Shown: positions 14,133-24,311, counted from the stretch's first letter. The stretch: 64,000 nucleotides of DNA from Nocardia vaccinii NBRC 15922 (GCF_001613305.1 NZ_BDCC01000027.1:1-64000), one strand, 5' to 3'. The notes: generated by a model not told the origin, from the sequence alone. Program-made: numbers and translations.

Positions 14133-17070
14133 TGAACGGCCTCTTCCGGAATCCGTGAGCGAACTCGCCGCGCTGCGCTGCTCGATCGGCGCGGTGGACC
14201 GATATCCGGATTTTCCCGCGGAATGGGGTGATCCGAAGGCGATCGGGGAACTGTGGTCGGACGCGACGTTGCGCGAGGCGGTCCTGTTGGCCAGCCCGGT
14301 ACTCGCCGAGCGAACCGCGCGGGCGCTCGAAACCGGGGAATCGGGAATCCCGCTCAAGAAACGCCGGCGAATTCACCGGGGATTGCTCAAATACGCGCTG
14401 CGCCTGAGTTCGCGCTGTACTCCTTTCGGCACATTCGCCGGTATGGCGATGCTGCCGTTGGGAAATGAGGAACCGGTGCTCGCGAGCGAACATCGCCGGT
14501 TGGTATTCGCGTCCAGGGCACTGGGGCGACGACTGGCCGAGAGTGTCCGCGGCGGTCCCGCGGTCGATCTCGTCGCCAATCCGGCCGTCATGGAACGCGG
14601 CGGGCGCTATGTCGTCGCGGTGATGCGCGGCAGTGTTTCGACCCACGATGTGGCCTCGGTGCGGGCGACCGGGCCGGTCACTCTGGCTCGGGAGTTCGCG
14701 GCGACGCCGCGCCCGCGCCGTGATATCGAGGACCGAATCGCGGCGCGCTATCCGGACGTTTCGCGGGAGACCGTGGAAAAACTCGTCACCCAGCTGATCG
14801 ACGCCGAGGTTCTGCTCAGCACCGCGGATGCCACGTTCTTCGACGTCGACGTGCTGGATCGGCTGCCGGACACCGCGCGGGTGTCCGAGATCCGCGCGGC
14901 GATCGATCGTTACGCGAGCGCGCGGCCCACCGAGTCGGCCGACGCACTGCGAGCCCTGTTGGACGCCTGCCGGTCCGAGGGCGAGATTCAGCAGGATGTG
15001 CGGGTGGATGTGGAACTCGCTGCGCGGGGCGGTATTCCGGCCACCTGCGCCGATGATGCCGCCAACGCTGTGCACGTACTCACCCGCACCGCGCTGTTCG
15101 GTAGCCGGGACATCACGCTGGACGAGTTCTGCGAACAGTTCCAGGAACGCTACGGCTTCACCCTGGTTCCGCTTGTGCGGGTGGTGGACGAGGAACTCGG
15201 GATCGGCTTCCCGCGTGGCTACGACGATCCCGGCAGTGTGCCCCGACGGGTCCCGACTCCCGAGGAGCGCAAACAGCGAGAGCTGCGGGGCCGCCTGCTG
15301 GATCGGGCCCGCCGCGCCGACGCCGACACGGTCGTCATCACCGATGACGACCTGTCCGACTTGCCCGAACCCGACCAACTCGCCTCCGGATACGACATCT
15401 TCCTTCGGCTGCACCGGGATTCGGCGGGCCCGACCTCGACCGTGGTCGGGGCGAATTTCCCCGGCGGCGCGGCTGTGGGTCGCTTCACTCCCGGAATCGT
15501 TCGGGCGGACGCTCATGCGCGGCGGTGTGCGGCCTGGGAGACCCGATGGTGGTCGACGGAGCGAACCGGCGGGACCGGGCTCGTGGCGGATATCGACTAC
15601 GCGTGCAGTCGCGACGGCGTCAACGAGGTCGCCGCCACCGGAAAGTTCTTTCCCGCGACGCTGGTGGTGAATTCCGATCCCACCGGCAGTTCGGGGCGCA
15701 CGCTTCGCCTGGCCGACGTTCATCTCGGCTTGGTCGGTGACCGAGTCCGGCTTTTCCTCGCGGACGGGACCCCGCTGCGTTGCCAGCAGCTGAACATGGT
15801 GGCGGTGCAGACCAGCGCCAAGCTGGTCCGGTTGCTCCGGGACATCTCCGACGACGGGATCGTCCGCCCGTACTGGGGGTGGGGGGACCTGGACGACACC
15901 CTGCACTATTTTCCCGAGGTGCGCTACGGCAGCGTCGTTATCGCCGAACGACGGTGGCGGTGCCCGGAATCGGTTGCCGCCGAGACGGATACGGTGGCGG
16001 CCTGGCTGTCGGAAGCCGGTGTGGGCCGGTACATCCTGGTCGGCGAGATGGACAACCGGCTGCATCTGGACACCCGCCACCCGTTGCACCTCGATCTGCT
16101 GGTGGAGGAAATCGCCAAGGGGCACCGCTGGATTCACGACGCACCCGATCCGGATGCCCTGGGCGTGGTCCCCGACAGCGCGGGGCGGCGGCATGCGACG
16201 GAGGTCGTCGTCACCGTGGCGAGCTCGACGAGGGCGGTGAAACCGCAACGGGCCGTGCGGCATCCGGTCTTCGACGGTCGTTCCGACGCCCAGCGTCTGC
16301 TCGCTCCGGGCGGGGCGTGGACCTACCTCACCGTGCGGCTCGCGGCCACGCTGACCGATCGGGTGCTCACGGACTTCCGTGCGGCGGTTCCCGAATTGGA
16401 CGGGCAGTGGTACTTCGTCAGGTACCGGGAGAACACCGGCGGGCAGCTCAGGGTGCGGATACATCGGCCGCTGTCCGAACTGGACCGCGCGCTCGAGTGG
16501 TTGACCGAGGCCCGGCTCGCGGGCGCGATCGGCGAGTTCTGCCTCCCGATCCATCACCGCGAACTGGAACGATACGGCGGCGTCGCCAGCCTGCCGAGCT
16601 ACGAGCGGTTGTTCTGTCTCGAGACCGGCGTGATGCTGCCGTTGCTGCCGGTGATGGCCGAGCCGTCGGCCGAGCGAACCGGAATCCGCGACGGCATCGA
16701 ACGGGCGGCGGGAGTCCTGTCCGGCTGGCTGACGGGTATCTCGCCCGACGAGGACATGCTGCGGGCCACGGTCGGCGTCGCGGTCACCGGATATCTCGAC
16801 GAACTCGCCGAGGCGGCCCACCACGTCAAGAAGAACCTGCGCGGGCGAACCGTCGTCCGCGACGAGGCGAGTGCGCGAATGGAATCCGCGGTGCGCGAAT
16901 TCTGGGCCGCGCCTTTGGTCGGCGCTGTCCGGACACCGGAGATACTGCAGAGCGCGAGCCATCTGATGTGCAACCGGCTCGGCCTGACGCGCGCCGAGGA
17001 GTTCGCGGCGATGTGGCTGATCAACACCGAAATGACGACGAAGGGATGGAAGAACGATGCCGGGCGATAG
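14122..17070 (+). CDS. lanB: Full-length class I lanthipeptide dehydratase (LanB)
   Basis: 982 aa, a full-length LanB. The N-terminal glutamylation domain includes RRRIHRGLLKYALRLSSRCT PFGTFAG near residue 75-110. The C-terminal SpaB_C/glutamate-elimination domain runs from about 730 to 970, with AWTYLTVRLAATLTDRVL, WYFVRYRENTGGQLRVRI and HVKKNLRG. Such enzymes use glutamyl-tRNA(Glu) to glutamylate precursor Ser/Thr and eliminate glutamate to give Dha/Dhb. ATG 14122 is chosen for its GGAG at 14110-14113; an earlier in-frame ATG lies deeper in the upstream gene. Its end overlaps lanC by 14 bases. Confidence 0.95.
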   Translation: MSADERPLPESVSELAALRCSIGAVDRYPDFPAEWGDPKAIGELWSDATLREAVLLASPVLAERTARALETGESGIPLKKRRRIHRGLLKYALRLSSRCTPFGTFAGMAMLPLGNEEPVLASEHRRLVFASRALGRRLAESVRGGPAVDLVANPAVMERGGRYVVAVMRGSVSTHDVASVRATGPVTLAREFAATPRPRRDIEDRIAARYPDVSRETVEKLVTQLIDAEVLLSTADATFFDVDVLDRLPDTARVSEIRAAIDRYASARPTESADALRALLDACRSEGEIQQDVRVDVELAARGGIPATCADDAANAVHVLTRTALFGSRDITLDEFCEQFQERYGFTLVPLVRVVDEELGIGFPRGYDDPGSVPRRVPTPEERKQRELRGRLLDRARRADADTVVITDDDLSDLPEPDQLASGYDIFLRLHRDSAGPTSTVVGANFPGGAAVGRFTPGIVRADAHARRCAAWETRWWSTERTGGTGLVADIDYACSRDGVNEVAATGKFFPATLVVNSDPTGSSGRTLRLADVHLGLVGDRVRLFLADGTPLRCQQLNMVAVQTSAKLVRLLRDISDDGIVRPYWGWGDLDDTLHYFPEVRYGSVVIAERRWRCPESVAAETDTVAAWLSEAGVGRYILVGEMDNRLHLDTRHPLHLDLLVEEIAKGHRWIHDAPDPDALGVVPDSAGRRHATEVVVTVASSTRAVKPQRAVRHPVFDGRSDAQRLLAPGGAWTYLTVRLAATLTDRVLTDFRAAVPELDGQWYFVRYRENTGGQLRVRIHRPLSELDRALEWLTEARLAGAIGEFCLPIHHRELERYGGVASLPSYERLFCLETGVMLPLLPVMAEPSAERTGIRDGIERAAGVLSGWLTGISPDEDMLRATVGVAVTGYLDELAEAAHHVKKNLRGRTVVRDEASARMESAVREFWAAPLVGAVRTPEILQSASHLMCNRLGLTRAEEFAAMWLINTEMTTKGWKNDAGR

Positions 17071-18373
17071 ATCGGCGATGACAGCGCACTGCCCGGCCGA
17101 ACGGCTCGCGGTGGACCAGGGCTGGGAACTGATGGACCTGTTCCGGTCGAATGCCGAGCGAGCCAGGACGATGTCGTTCCCCTACGGGTTCGACCCCGAA
17201 CTCGATATCACCTGGCAGCCCCTCGGCATCGGGCACGGCGATCTCGGTATGGCCCTGGTGTATTCGGCCGCCGATCAATTGGATCCGGACGGCGGCTGGG
17301 ATCGCAGCGCGATGGAACACGTGCGCGCCGCCGCGGACAGCTTCCCGGACACTCCGACGGCCGGTATCGGATTGTTCTCGGGCACAAGCGCTCTGGCCTT
17401 CTGCCTGCGAGCGCTGTCCCGCGAGGGCGAACGCTACGTGCGCGCGATCGTCGACGTCGATGCGGTGCTGGCGGCACAACTGCGGCGCGAACTCCAGCGG
17501 GTCGACGCGCATGCCGGTGTGGCGACCGATTTCTACGACGTGATCGTCGGCCTCGCCGGAGCCGTGACGTACGTGATGACCACGGCAGCAGCGGAAACGG
17601 CGCTGCGCGAGCCGGCGGTGCGGGCGATCGGCGAATTGGCCGCCCTGGCTCTGGTGGATTCGCCGGGCGGATTGTGGACTCCGCCGGAGAAGGTCGGTGA
17701 ATTGGAAGGACGGTTGCGGCCCGAGTTGTGGGCCGGTTATCTGAACTGTGGATTCGCGCACGGTATCGCGGGAGTGCTCAACCTTCTCGGGCAGGCGTGT
17801 GATCGTGGGATCGGTGGTGATCTCGTCGTCGAGGCCACCGATCGGCTCGCGGATCTGCTCGTCGAGGTGTCCACGACCCCGGCGGGGCTGGACGTTCCGG
17901 CGAACGTGCCGCTGCATCGCTTTCGCGCGGGTGATCGCGGATCCGATTGCGCACGTTCCCGATACGCCTGGTGCTACGGCAATCTCGGTGCCGCCCTGCC
18001 GTTCCACAACAGCCGGTATCTCGCGGCCCGCCATCCCGGCCTGCTCGCCCGCCTGCTGGACACCTCCGGCCGGACCGCCGACGATATGGGCCTGGACAAC
18101 CCGACGCTGTGTCACGGCACGGCCGGAAAGCTGGTGCTGGAGCGGGCGATGCTCGGTGCGGAGACGGTGCACGACAACGTCGCAGGACTCCTCGCGCAAC
18201 GAAATCCCGAGCGAGTCTTCGGCTTCGACAACGTCCAAACCAGTTGTCCGACTCTGGATTCACCCGGATTGCTGGACGGATCCGGCGGTTCGGCCGTGGC
18301 GCTGGTGTCACTGGCCGCGCCGCCGGATGCGTTGCACGCGGTGCGCATGTTCACCGGACGGTGGCCGTCATGA
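17057..18373 (+). CDS. lanC: Lanthipeptide cyclase LanC
   Basis: 438-aa LanC-type zinc enzyme that adds Cys thiols to Dha/Dhb to form (methyl)lanthionine rings. All landmark motifs of NisC are visible: DVIVGLAG near 160 (catalytic Asp), NCGFAHGIAG near 233 (catalytic His), AWCYGNLG near 305 (zinc Cys) and LCHGTAG near 351 (zinc Cys-His). The double alpha-toroid repeats (GLFSGTSAL, LNCGFAHGIAGV) are recognisable. ATG 17057 follows GGAAG and overlaps lanB, so LanB and LanC are translationally coupled. The end overlaps the ABC ATPase as ATGA. Confidence 0.95.
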   Translation: MPGDRSAMTAHCPAERLAVDQGWELMDLFRSNAERARTMSFPYGFDPELDITWQPLGIGHGDLGMALVYSAADQLDPDGGWDRSAMEHVRAAADSFPDTPTAGIGLFSGTSALAFCLRALSREGERYVRAIVDVDAVLAAQLRRELQRVDAHAGVATDFYDVIVGLAGAVTYVMTTAAAETALREPAVRAIGELAALALVDSPGGLWTPPEKVGELEGRLRPELWAGYLNCGFAHGIAGVLNLLGQACDRGIGGDLVVEATDRLADLLVEVSTTPAGLDVPANVPLHRFRAGDRGSDCARSRYAWCYGNLGAALPFHNSRYLAARHPGLLARLLDTSGRTADDMGLDNPTLCHGTAGKLVLERAMLGAETVHDNVAGLLAQRNPERVFGFDNVQTSCPTLDSPGLLDGSGGSAVALVSLAAPPDALHAVRMFTGRWPS

Positions 18374-19260
18374 GCCCACTGATCGAGATCCGGGACGCCG
18401 AGGTGGTTTTCGCGGGCGACATCCGGGTCCTGCGGGACGTGTCGTTGAGTCTCGAGTCGGGCGACTGCGTGTCGGTCCTGGGCCGCAACGGTTCCGGCAA
18501 GACCACGCTGCTGCGCCTGATCACCGGCAATATCCTGCCCGCCTCCGGAAGTGTGCTGGTCGCGGGCTTCGCCACCGATCGGCATCGGCGGCAGATCGCC
18601 GAACTGATCGGTGTCAGCATGTATTCCGAGCGCGCCTTCTACTTCCGGCTGACCGTGGACCAGAATCTGCGGTACTTCCAATCGCTGCGAAATCGGTTCG
18701 GCCCCAGTGCGTCTCGCGAACGCGCCGACCTGATCGAACAGGTCGGCCTGACCGCGCATACCAGGACCAAGTTCATGGAACTGTCACTGGGACAACGGAA
18801 ACGACTCGGCCTGGCGCGGGCGTTGATCGGAACTCCGCCGGTGATAGTCCTGGACGAGCCGTTCGCCAATCTGGACGACGACGGAACGGCCGTCGTCGTG
18901 GACGTCGTCGAACAGCGTCGCCTGCACTGCCTGACCACCGTGTTCACCACACACGAGATGGCCGATGTGCGAGGCGTGGTCAACAAGGTGGTCACCCTCG
19001 CCGACGGCGCCGCCGAGATCACGGATCCGGCATACAAGCGCGGGGACGACGCCGAGCGGGTGCGCACCGTGACGGTCGTCGGATCGCGCAAGCTGCGATT
19101 CGACCCGACCCCGCTGTCGGCCAGGTACGTCACGGCCGTCGAGGGGCGGAAACTCGCGATCGAGGTGCCGACGGATATGAAGATGTCCGAGGTGGTCGGT
19201 CTCGTGGAAGCGACCGGCATGGCGGTGGAACAGGTGGTGGATACCCCATGGCTGCGCTAG
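18370..19260 (+). CDS. ABC transporter ATP-binding protein (lanthipeptide export/immunity)
   Basis: 296 aa. Walker A GRNGSGKTTLL, signature LSLGQRKRLGLARAL, Walker B VIVLDEPFANLD and H-loop TTHE are all intact. A C-terminal extension of about 70 residues (VRTVTVVGSRKLRFDPTPLS ...) resembles the regulatory tail of CcmA/DrrA-type ATPases. It is coupled to lanC by ATGA and followed directly by its permease. With no LanT-type protease domain, it could export the modified peptide or serve as an immunity pump. Confidence 0.92.
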   Translation: MSPLIEIRDAEVVFAGDIRVLRDVSLSLESGDCVSVLGRNGSGKTTLLRLITGNILPASGSVLVAGFATDRHRRQIAELIGVSMYSERAFYFRLTVDQNLRYFQSLRNRFGPSASRERADLIEQVGLTAHTRTKFMELSLGQRKRLGLARALIGTPPVIVLDEPFANLDDDGTAVVVDVVEQRRLHCLTTVFTTHEMADVRGVVNKVVTLADGAAEITDPAYKRGDDAERVRTVTVVGSRKLRFDPTPLSARYVTAVEGRKLAIEVPTDMKMSEVVGLVEATGMAVEQVVDTPWLR

Positions 19261-19274
19261 ATCCGGGAGAGAAG

Positions 19275-20096
19275 ATGGACCGGCACAACTGGTTTCGCCA
19301 ATACGGCGTCTATCTGCTGCGGCTGTACTGGGAACGGCGGACCTACCGCACGGCCATGGTGCTCGGCGGCGTGACCAGCGTCGTCGGATTGGCGCAATTC
19401 GCCTTCATGGGTACATTCCTGCAGCGCGGCAACACTTTTCCGGAGATAACTCGATACGGCGGAAATATCGTCTCGTACTTCCTCTCGGGCACGGTGTTCA
19501 CCGGATTCGTCGCGGTGGCCCTGCACGGTTTCAGCAGATACGTGCAGGAGGAACAGATGACCGGGACGCTGGAATCGGTGGCGGATTCCCCTCCGGGCAT
19601 CACCCGGATGATGATCTTCTCCGCGTTCACCGGCTGTGCGGCCACCGCGATCGGATCGTTCGCGATGATGGGGCTTTTCGAGGTGCTGCTGGGATTTCAT
19701 CTCGATGTGAACGTCGGCGGCGTGATCGTGAGCCTGCTCCTGACGTTGATCGCCCTCGGCGGATTCGGTATGGCCGGATGCGGAACCGTGCTGGTCACCA
19801 AGCGCGGTGATCCGGTGACCTGGTTCGTGGTGACGACGATGACGCTGCTGTCCGGCGTCCTCTACCCGGTCGACGCCCTCCCCGGGTGGATGCGTGCGGT
19901 GGCGCATTTCCTGCCCACCACGACCGCTCTGGATCTGCTGCGGGCCGCATTGCTCGGTGGTGCGAGTATCCGCAGTGTGCTGGCCGCGGCGTTGCCGCTG
20001 ACCCTCTGGGCATGTCTCAGCGTGCCCGCCGGGGCACTGCTACTCCGCTGGGGTCTGCACACCAGCCGGCGACGAGGCTCGCTCGGCCAGTACTGA
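19275..20096 (+). CDS. ABC-2 type transporter permease
   Basis: 273 aa with about six membrane helices. Recognisable ABC-2 features are the conserved YVQEEQMTGTLESVADSPPG cytoplasmic loop and the late LLSGVLYPVDALPGWMRAVA HFLPTT segment. ATG 19275 is preferred because GGGAGA at 19264-19269 precedes it. An in-frame ATG at 19248 inside the ATPase gene would add nine residues. It is the partner of the ATPase at 18370. Confidence 0.9.
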   Translation: MDRHNWFRQYGVYLLRLYWERRTYRTAMVLGGVTSVVGLAQFAFMGTFLQRGNTFPEITRYGGNIVSYFLSGTVFTGFVAVALHGFSRYVQEEQMTGTLESVADSPPGITRMMIFSAFTGCAATAIGSFAMMGLFEVLLGFHLDVNVGGVIVSLLLTLIALGGFGMAGCGTVLVTKRGDPVTWFVVTTMTLLSGVLYPVDALPGWMRAVAHFLPTTTALDLLRAALLGGASIRSVLAAALPLTLWACLSVPAGALLLRWGLHTSRRRGSLGQY

Positions 20097-20166
20097 CGCT
20101 ATCCTTTCCTAGCGAGCACCGCCGGTCACCGGACCGGACCTCCGGACGAGCCGTACAGGGGGCGGA

Positions 20167-20844
20167 GTGAGCCCGATCAACGTCGCGGTCGTGGACGATC
20201 AACCGCTGGTCGCCTCGGCATTCGAGATGTTGCTGTCCGACGAGCCGGATTTCCGGGTCCTCCCCGGTGGGCGGACCGGACGCGACGCGGTGCGGCTGTG
20301 CCGCACCGAACCGGTGGATGTGCTGCTGCTGGACATCCGCATGCCGGATATGGACGGCGTCACCGCGACTCGGGAGATCACCCGCGCGGGCCCGCGCCCG
20401 CGGGTCATCGTGCTGACCACGTTCAACGTCGACGCCTATGTGGTGGACGCGGTCTCGGCCGGAGCCGCCGGGTTTCTACTCAAAGACTGTGAGCCGCACG
20501 AACTTCTGGCCGCCATTCGCGCGGTGCACGCGGGCGGCGCGGTGATCTCCCCGACGGCGACCACGCACCTGTTCGACGCGTATCGGCGCGGCCACACCGC
20601 AACCGAGCAGCCGCCCGCGGGACGGGACACCGGGACGCATCAGGCCCTGGTCCGGCTGAGTCCGCGCGAGCTCGACGTGCTCGGTTTGATCGGTACCGGG
20701 CATACGAACATCGAGATCGCCGGCCAGCTGTGCATCGCGGAGACGACGGTCAAGACGCACGTCCGCAATCTGCTCACCAAACTCGGGTGTCGTGATCGGG
20801 TCGCACTGGTGGTACTCGCGCACGCGGCGGGTCTGGTGCGCTGA
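20167..20844 (+). CDS. NarL/LuxR-type response regulator
   Basis: 225 aa. Receiver domain with acidic pocket VVDDQ, phospho-acceptor Asp in LLLDIRMPDMDG near residue 58, and switch/Lys residues in GFLLKDCEPHE. The C-terminal LuxR HTH is LSPRELDVLGLIGTGHTNIE IAGQLCIAETTVKTH. GTG 20167 follows AGGGGGCGGA. Its probable partner is the histidine kinase at 23110-24267, placed apart on the other strand, together forming a LanRK-like pair. Confidence 0.93.
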   Translation: MSPINVAVVDDQPLVASAFEMLLSDEPDFRVLPGGRTGRDAVRLCRTEPVDVLLLDIRMPDMDGVTATREITRAGPRPRVIVLTTFNVDAYVVDAVSAGAAGFLLKDCEPHELLAAIRAVHAGGAVISPTATTHLFDAYRRGHTATEQPPAGRDTGTHQALVRLSPRELDVLGLIGTGHTNIEIAGQLCIAETTVKTHVRNLLTKLGCRDRVALVVLAHAAGLVR

Positions 20845-20941
20845 GCACTCATCCCGTGGGAGGAGCCGGACGCCGGATTCGTCCCGGCGGAGGAAGCGGC
20901 GAATCCCCGTGTGCCCGCACACTTTTCGGGTGATAGTCGAT

Positions 20942-21625
20942 ATGCAGCAGATAAGCAAGAGGTTCGGTCGCACGCAGGCGCTCGCCGACATCACCCTGTC
21001 CGTCGCGCCGGGGACCGTATACGGGCTCCTGGGGCCGAACGGGGCGGGAAAGTCCACGACGCTGTCCATCCTGCTCGGGCTGCTGCGGCCAGACGCCGGG
21101 ACGCTGCGGCTGTTCGGCAGGGAGTGGAATCGCCAGGCACTGGCCGGCATCGGCGCCTCGGTGAACGGTCCCAGCTTCTACGGGCATTTGTCGGCCCGCG
21201 GGAATCTGCGGGTGCACGCCCACCTGATCGGCGCCGGGGACCGGGAGATCGATCGCGCACTGGCGCTGGTGGATCTGACCACGGTCGCGGACCGCCGCGC
21301 GGGAGGTTATTCCACGGGTATGAAGACCCGGCTGGCGACCGCGATCGCACTGCTGGGTGATCCGCCGCTGGTGGTACTCGACGAACCGCAGAACGGTTTG
21401 GACCCCGCCGGTATCCGGCAGATGCGCGAGCTGATGCGGTCCATCGCCGCCCAGGGGCGCACGGTGTTGTTCAGCAGTCATGTGCTCTCGGAGGTCGCCG
21501 CGACGGCAGATCACATCGGCTGTATCGTGGCCGGGCGCACCGTCTTCGAGGGCACGCTGGCCGAATTCGCGCCCACCGGGAATATCGAGAATTCGTACTT
21601 CGAGTTGTGCGGGGTGCGGGCATGA
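20942..21625 (+). CDS. ABC transporter ATP-binding protein (LanF-like immunity candidate)
   Basis: 227 aa from ATG 20942; a GTG at 20930 would add four residues. It carries Walker A GPNGAGKSTTLS, signature GGYSTGMKTRLATAIALL, Walker B LVVLDEPQNGLD and H-loop SSHV. The overall sequence and the late Q-loop region are those of bacitracin/lantibiotic-type resistance ATPases (LanF/BcrA). The last codons overlap the permease start (ATGA). Its location between the response regulator and the kinase fits producer self-protection. Confidence 0.9.
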   Translation: MQQISKRFGRTQALADITLSVAPGTVYGLLGPNGAGKSTTLSILLGLLRPDAGTLRLFGREWNRQALAGIGASVNGPSFYGHLSARGNLRVHAHLIGAGDREIDRALALVDLTTVADRRAGGYSTGMKTRLATAIALLGDPPLVVLDEPQNGLDPAGIRQMRELMRSIAAQGRTVLFSSHVLSEVAATADHIGCIVAGRTVFEGTLAEFAPTGNIENSYFELCGVRA

Positions 21626-23082
21626 ATCCGATGGGTGTCCTGGTTCCCGGATTCTCCGAGGCACTGCGGTCGCAGGCCCGAATCTGGATCCGCTCACCGC
21701 TGATCGCGCTGCCGCCGGCGGCGGTGGTCTACGTGGCGCTGGCCGTCGGCCTGCAAATGGCCACCGGCACAACGACATGGACCGGTTCACTCACCCATCT
21801 GAACATGTGGGTGGTCGCCGTAGGGCCGTTGTTCGTGGCCGTCCAGACCGGCACGATGGCCGCGTTCGACCGACGCGCCCGGTCGGGCGGAGTCGAATCC
21901 CGTGCCCTGGCGGCGTCGACGCTGCGCAACGCGAGACTGGCGGTGACCGCGACCTGGTGTCTGCTCGCCCATGCCGTCGTGGTGATCACCACGTGCGCCG
22001 CGGGCGTGCTGTCGGGGCAGACCGGCGCCGGAACCGCCGTCCTCGACGGCGTGCGGCTGCTGGTCGTCCTGTGGGTGTCCTATCTGGGCTACTGCGCGGT
22101 GCTGACCGTGCTCGGCGAGATCGCCGGTATGGCGGGATGCCTTGCGGCAGGGTTGATCTTCAGCGCGCTCGGCACGCTGTACGCCGAGTCGCCGAGCTGG
22201 TACCTGGTCCCGCCGGCGTGGATCGTCCGCCCGGCCCTGCCGCTGATCGGCACGCATGCGAACGGCGTCGGCCTGGGCAGCGATCGGATAGCCCACGGCT
22301 GGGCGGCGGTTGTGCTCGGCGCTCTCGGCACGCTGATCGTGCTGCTGCTCGCGCCCGGCGTGCGCGCCACCGTCGAAGCCGTGCGGTATCGGTTGCCCGG
22401 ACCGCTCACCCGATCCGGCCGTGGCGGCCGAGATCACCTGCACAACAGTCCGATTCGCGCGCTGGTGTTGATCCTGCGCAGTTCCTGGGTGGTCGCGCTG
22501 GTGGTGGCCGCGGTGCTGGCGGTCATCGTGGCGCAGCAGCGGTATCAGCCCGGCGTGGCGTACGAATTCTTCGCCCTGCTGATCCTGCCGATGGGCTGTG
22601 CAGTCCTTCCGGCGATCTGGATTCCTCGCCTGCGCAACGGTTTCCGGGCACTCGCCGGCCGTCCCTACGATCCGCGCAAGCTGGTCGTCCGGTTGACCGC
22701 GATCCTGCTGGCCACCGAATCGCTGGTGTGCGTCGCGGTCGGAGCCGGTGCGATGGCCGCGGGGCAGCGCCTGGGGCTCGCGGTGCAATGCACGTTCGTC
22801 TCGGCGGTGATCGGGGCGATGCTGGTGATGCTGGGCGCGGCGGTCACCGCGGCCGCCGGACGATCGGCCGGGCTGCTGGTCGGCGTCGTGGGAACGGTGT
22901 TCGGGGCGCTGGTCGGCGGCAGTGGCCTGGCCGGGCAGCTCGGACTCGTCGTGCCGTGGGCGTGGGCGGTCCTGCTGACCCCGGCGCGGGCGATCGTCAC
23001 CATTCCGATCGCGATGGCGATCGCGATCGCCTGCGCACTGCTGGCCAATCGCGCGTTCGCGCGGCGGTTATCCGGGATGTGA
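21622..23082 (+). CDS. ABC transporter permease, large polytopic membrane protein
   Basis: 486 aa with roughly twelve hydrophobic segments in two similar halves, larger than a single LanE or LanG subunit. It may therefore combine both roles. Not strongly conserved, but the ATGA overlap with the preceding ATPase defines the partnership. It ends 27 bases before the convergent end of the kinase gene. The immunity role is inferred from the locus, not from a motif. Confidence 0.82.
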   Translation: MNPMGVLVPGFSEALRSQARIWIRSPLIALPPAAVVYVALAVGLQMATGTTTWTGSLTHLNMWVVAVGPLFVAVQTGTMAAFDRRARSGGVESRALAASTLRNARLAVTATWCLLAHAVVVITTCAAGVLSGQTGAGTAVLDGVRLLVVLWVSYLGYCAVLTVLGEIAGMAGCLAAGLIFSALGTLYAESPSWYLVPPAWIVRPALPLIGTHANGVGLGSDRIAHGWAAVVLGALGTLIVLLLAPGVRATVEAVRYRLPGPLTRSGRGGRDHLHNSPIRALVLILRSSWVVALVVAAVLAVIVAQQRYQPGVAYEFFALLILPMGCAVLPAIWIPRLRNGFRALAGRPYDPRKLVVRLTAILLATESLVCVAVGAGAMAAGQRLGLAVQCTFVSAVIGAMLVMLGAAVTAAAGRSAGLLVGVVGTVFGALVGGSGLAGQLGLVVPWAWAVLLTPARAIVTIPIAMAIAIACALLANRAFARRLSGM

Positions 23083-23109
23083 AGTGCGGCAAGGGGTTCG
23101 AATAGCAGG

Positions 23110-24267
23110 TCACCAGGTGTCGGCCGGGTCGGCGTGCTGGATGTCGACCGGAAGCCGCGCCGCCAAACGGACTCCGGTCGCGGTGGCGGCCACATCCAGC
23201 GTGCCGCCGACCGAGGCCATCCGCTCGCGCAGCCCGGCCAGGCCGCGGCCCGCGTCCAGGTTGTGCGGGACGACGCCTGCGTTCTCGATGATCGCCACGC
23301 ACTCTCCGGACTCCAGCGCCACCGTCACTCGCATGGTGGCCGCGGGCCCGGCGTGTTTGATGACGTTGGTGACCGCCTCGCGGACCACGCGCAGAACGGC
23401 CAGGCGGGTGGCCGCGGGCCAGGCCCGCTGCCAGGCCGTGAGGGTGTCGTCGGAGGGCAGATCGTCCTCGACGGCGATTCCGGCGGCACGGGCACGGCGG
23501 ACGGTGTCGCGCAGGTCGGTGAAGGAATCCGCGGACGCGGTCCCGTCATGGCCGTCGCGCAGCAGGCCGACCAGATGCCGGACGTCGCCGAGGGCGTCCT
23601 TGGAGATGTCGGCGACCGTGCGCAGCACCTCGGCGGTCGATTCACCGCGGCGCTCGGCGACCACGAGTCCCATGCTGGCCTGTGCCCGCACCGCGGCGAG
23701 GGTGTGGCCGAGCACATCGTGCAATTCGGCGGCGATGCGATTGCGTTCGCTGGTCCGGGCGGCCTCGAGCGCACGTTCGTGTGCGGTGCGGACCGCGCGT
23801 CTGCGGCTGCCCCAGATGTACGCGGCCGACAGCACCACGATGTGGTAGGTCATCGACCACTTGTAGTTCTCGGTCCTGATGGCGGGACTGCCGAGACTTT
23901 CCACGATGCCCACCATCAGACCCGCCGGACCCCACCACCACGACTGTGCGTATTCGGTGACCGCCAGCAACGAGATCGGGGCGAAGATCAGGATCGGCGG
24001 GACGCTCAGGTAAATCGGCGACAACTGCGCCGTCAGCGCCATGCAGCCGAACAGTGCGCAGGTGACCACGAATGCCGGAACGGGCCGGGTGCGTCGGACG
24101 AAGACGGCCAGCGCCACGCCGGTGGACAGCACCGCGAGACTGACGTACTCGATCGGATGTTCGTGCACCGTCAGAGCGACCAGCAGCCACGACACTCCCG
24201 CGCACAGCAGCGCGATGATCCCCAGCACGATGTCCGCGCGAGCAATCGCGCGGGGCTCGGCGCCCAT
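23110..24267 (-). CDS. Sensor histidine kinase (NarL-family, HisKA_3 type)
   Basis: 385 aa from ATG 24267, behind GGGGGGAAG. The N-terminal half has about five or six short membrane helices. The dimerisation box is RNRIAAELHDVLGHTLAAVR with the phospho-His, and the HATPase end includes ENAGVVPHNLDAGRGLAGLR ERM. The open frame extends 26 codons further upstream, through the terminator hairpin, which I reject. It is the probable partner of the NarL-type regulator at 20167. It lies downstream of the nisin-like precursor on the same strand, separated by a hairpin. Confidence 0.92.
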   Translation of the reverse strand: MGAEPRAIARADIVLGIIALLCAGVSWLLVALTVHEHPIEYVSLAVLSTGVALAVFVRRTRPVPAFVVTCALFGCMALTAQLSPIYLSVPPILIFAPISLLAVTEYAQSWWWGPAGLMVGIVESLGSPAIRTENYKWSMTYHIVVLSAAYIWGSRRRAVRTAHERALEAARTSERNRIAAELHDVLGHTLAAVRAQASMGLVVAERRGESTAEVLRTVADISKDALGDVRHLVGLLRDGHDGTASADSFTDLRDTVRRARAAGIAVEDDLPSDDTLTAWQRAWPAATRLAVLRVVREAVTNVIKHAGPAATMRVTVALESGECVAIIENAGVVPHNLDAGRGLAGLRERMASVGGTLDVAATATGVRLAARLPVDIQHADPADTW

Positions 24268-24311
24268 CTTCCCCCCGGTTTCGGTGATGAGTTGTTGTCC
24301 GGGAAATGATA

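Noticed and set aside
13402..16962. 1186-aa open frame on the minus strand opposite lanB
   Set aside because: Arg/Pro/His-rich antisense frame caused by high GC; the + strand encodes an unmistakable LanB.
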